This document shows positions 4,828-5,144 of a DNA stretch of 5,144 nt, piece after piece. The stretch comes from Candidatus Omnitrophota bacterium (GTDB taxonomy: Bacteria; Ratteibacteria; UBA8468; B48-G9; JAFGKM01). The notes under the pieces were generated by a model that worked only from the letters and a program-made list of their open reading frames with translations, ran no database searches and was not told where the DNA came from. Positions within the stretch are counted from its first letter, which is position 1. Each line of letters opens with the position of its first letter. The DNA is taken from contig JAMWBY010000083.1 in the NCBI GenBank assembly GCA_023818745.1, forward strand, positions 1 through 5,144, written 5' to 3'. A program made the translations under genes and the position numbers.

Positions 4828-5144
4828 TTAACTTAATACCTCATATCCTCCTTTTTTTACAAGAACACAATTTTCATAATGTGATGCATATTTTCTATCT
4901 TTTGTAACAACTGTCCATCCATCATCAAGTATTTCTACTTCTCCAGTTCCTTCTGCTATCATCGGTTCTATAGCAATAATTGTATTTTCTAATAAAATAT
5001 CTCCTTTTCCTTTTTCTCCAAAATTTGGAATTTCAGGACTTTCATGCAAATTTTTTCCTATGCCATGTCCACTAAAATCTTTAATAACAGAAAAATTATA
5101 TTTTTTAGCATAATTTTCTATTACATAACCGATATTACCTGTTT
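4828..5144 (-). CDS. map: Methionine aminopeptidase type I, C-terminal part (5' end off window)
   Basis: This enzyme removes the initiator methionine from nascent proteins using a dinuclear metal site. The window holds the last 104 codons; the frame is open to the right edge and begins TGNIGYVIENYAKK. An apparent start at TTG 5049 is internal, because the conserved FSGHGIGKNLHESPEIPNFG block spans it. Visible catalytic elements are the His of GHGIG (metal ligand), the His of NLHESP, the Glu of AIEPMI (metal ligand) and the Glu of SHYENCVLV, equivalent to the family's FEHTVLV metal-binding Glu. The His usually next to that last Glu is Asn here; it is not a metal ligand. DDGWTVVTKDRKYASH is also typical. 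Type I is inferred because no 60-residue type II insert is present in this part. The gene normally follows secY-adk, presumably just outside the window. Confidence 0.97.
   Translation of the reverse strand, partial: TGNIGYVIENYAKKYNFSVIKDFSGHGIGKNLHESPEIPNFGEKGKGDILLENTIIAIEPMIAEGTGEVEILDDGWTVVTKDRKYASHYENCVLVKKGGYEVLS

Noticed and set aside
4828..5049. Start of map at the TTG at 5049
   Set aside because: The conserved GHGIG...HESP block continues upstream in frame to the window edge, so the TTG is an internal leucine codon.

Overview
The window is AT-rich bacterial chromosome, and every supported gene lies on the minus strand, so transcription runs from high to low coordinates. Gene order is map (3' part) - infA - rpmJ - rpsM - rpsK - rpsD - rpoA - rplQ - rpoZ - pilT - a frameshifted gene remnant - the start of a gene with a signal peptide. 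The first eight are the classic end of the spc operon plus the alpha operon. The spacing is operon-like throughout: gaps are 1-16 nt, three junctions overlap or nearly abut (rpoA/rplQ 4 nt, rplQ/rpoZ 2-nt gap, rpoZ/pilT 8-nt overlap), and most starts have a strong Shine-Dalgarno (SD) sequence. I see no terminator or internal promoter between map and pilT.

Region 1469-5144 is translation and transcription machinery: methionine aminopeptidase, IF-1, L36, S13, S11, S4, and the RNA polymerase alpha and omega subunits flanking L17. Both zinc-capable ribosomal proteins here, S4 and L36, keep their metal ligands, although L36 carries an unusual short insertion. Having the omega gene directly after rplQ puts the alpha and omega polymerase genes in one transcription unit, whereas in many bacteria rpoZ sits beside gmk.

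Region 376-1476 is a PilT-family type IV pilus retraction ATPase whose start lies inside the end of rpoZ. Region 112-404 is a decayed or frameshifted coding remnant. Its two halves join into one plausible protein segment if the ribosome shifts by -1 at an A AAA AAG heptamer, or if one A has been lost from the homopolymer. Region 1-91 holds the first 30 codons of a predicted exported protein with its own strong SD.

Organism: an uncultured or deep-branching bacterium is likely, given strong A/T codon preference, the unusual rpoZ-pilT attachment and a type IV pilus motor. The tryptophan-rich remnant recalls proteins I associate with the Planctomycetota-Verrucomicrobiota-Omnitrophota group. That is a weak recollection, and the phylum cannot be fixed from this window. 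Most of the window is conserved housekeeping DNA. The best candidates for novelty are the remnant with its slippery site, the rpoA-rplQ-rpoZ-pilT arrangement and the enlarged L36.
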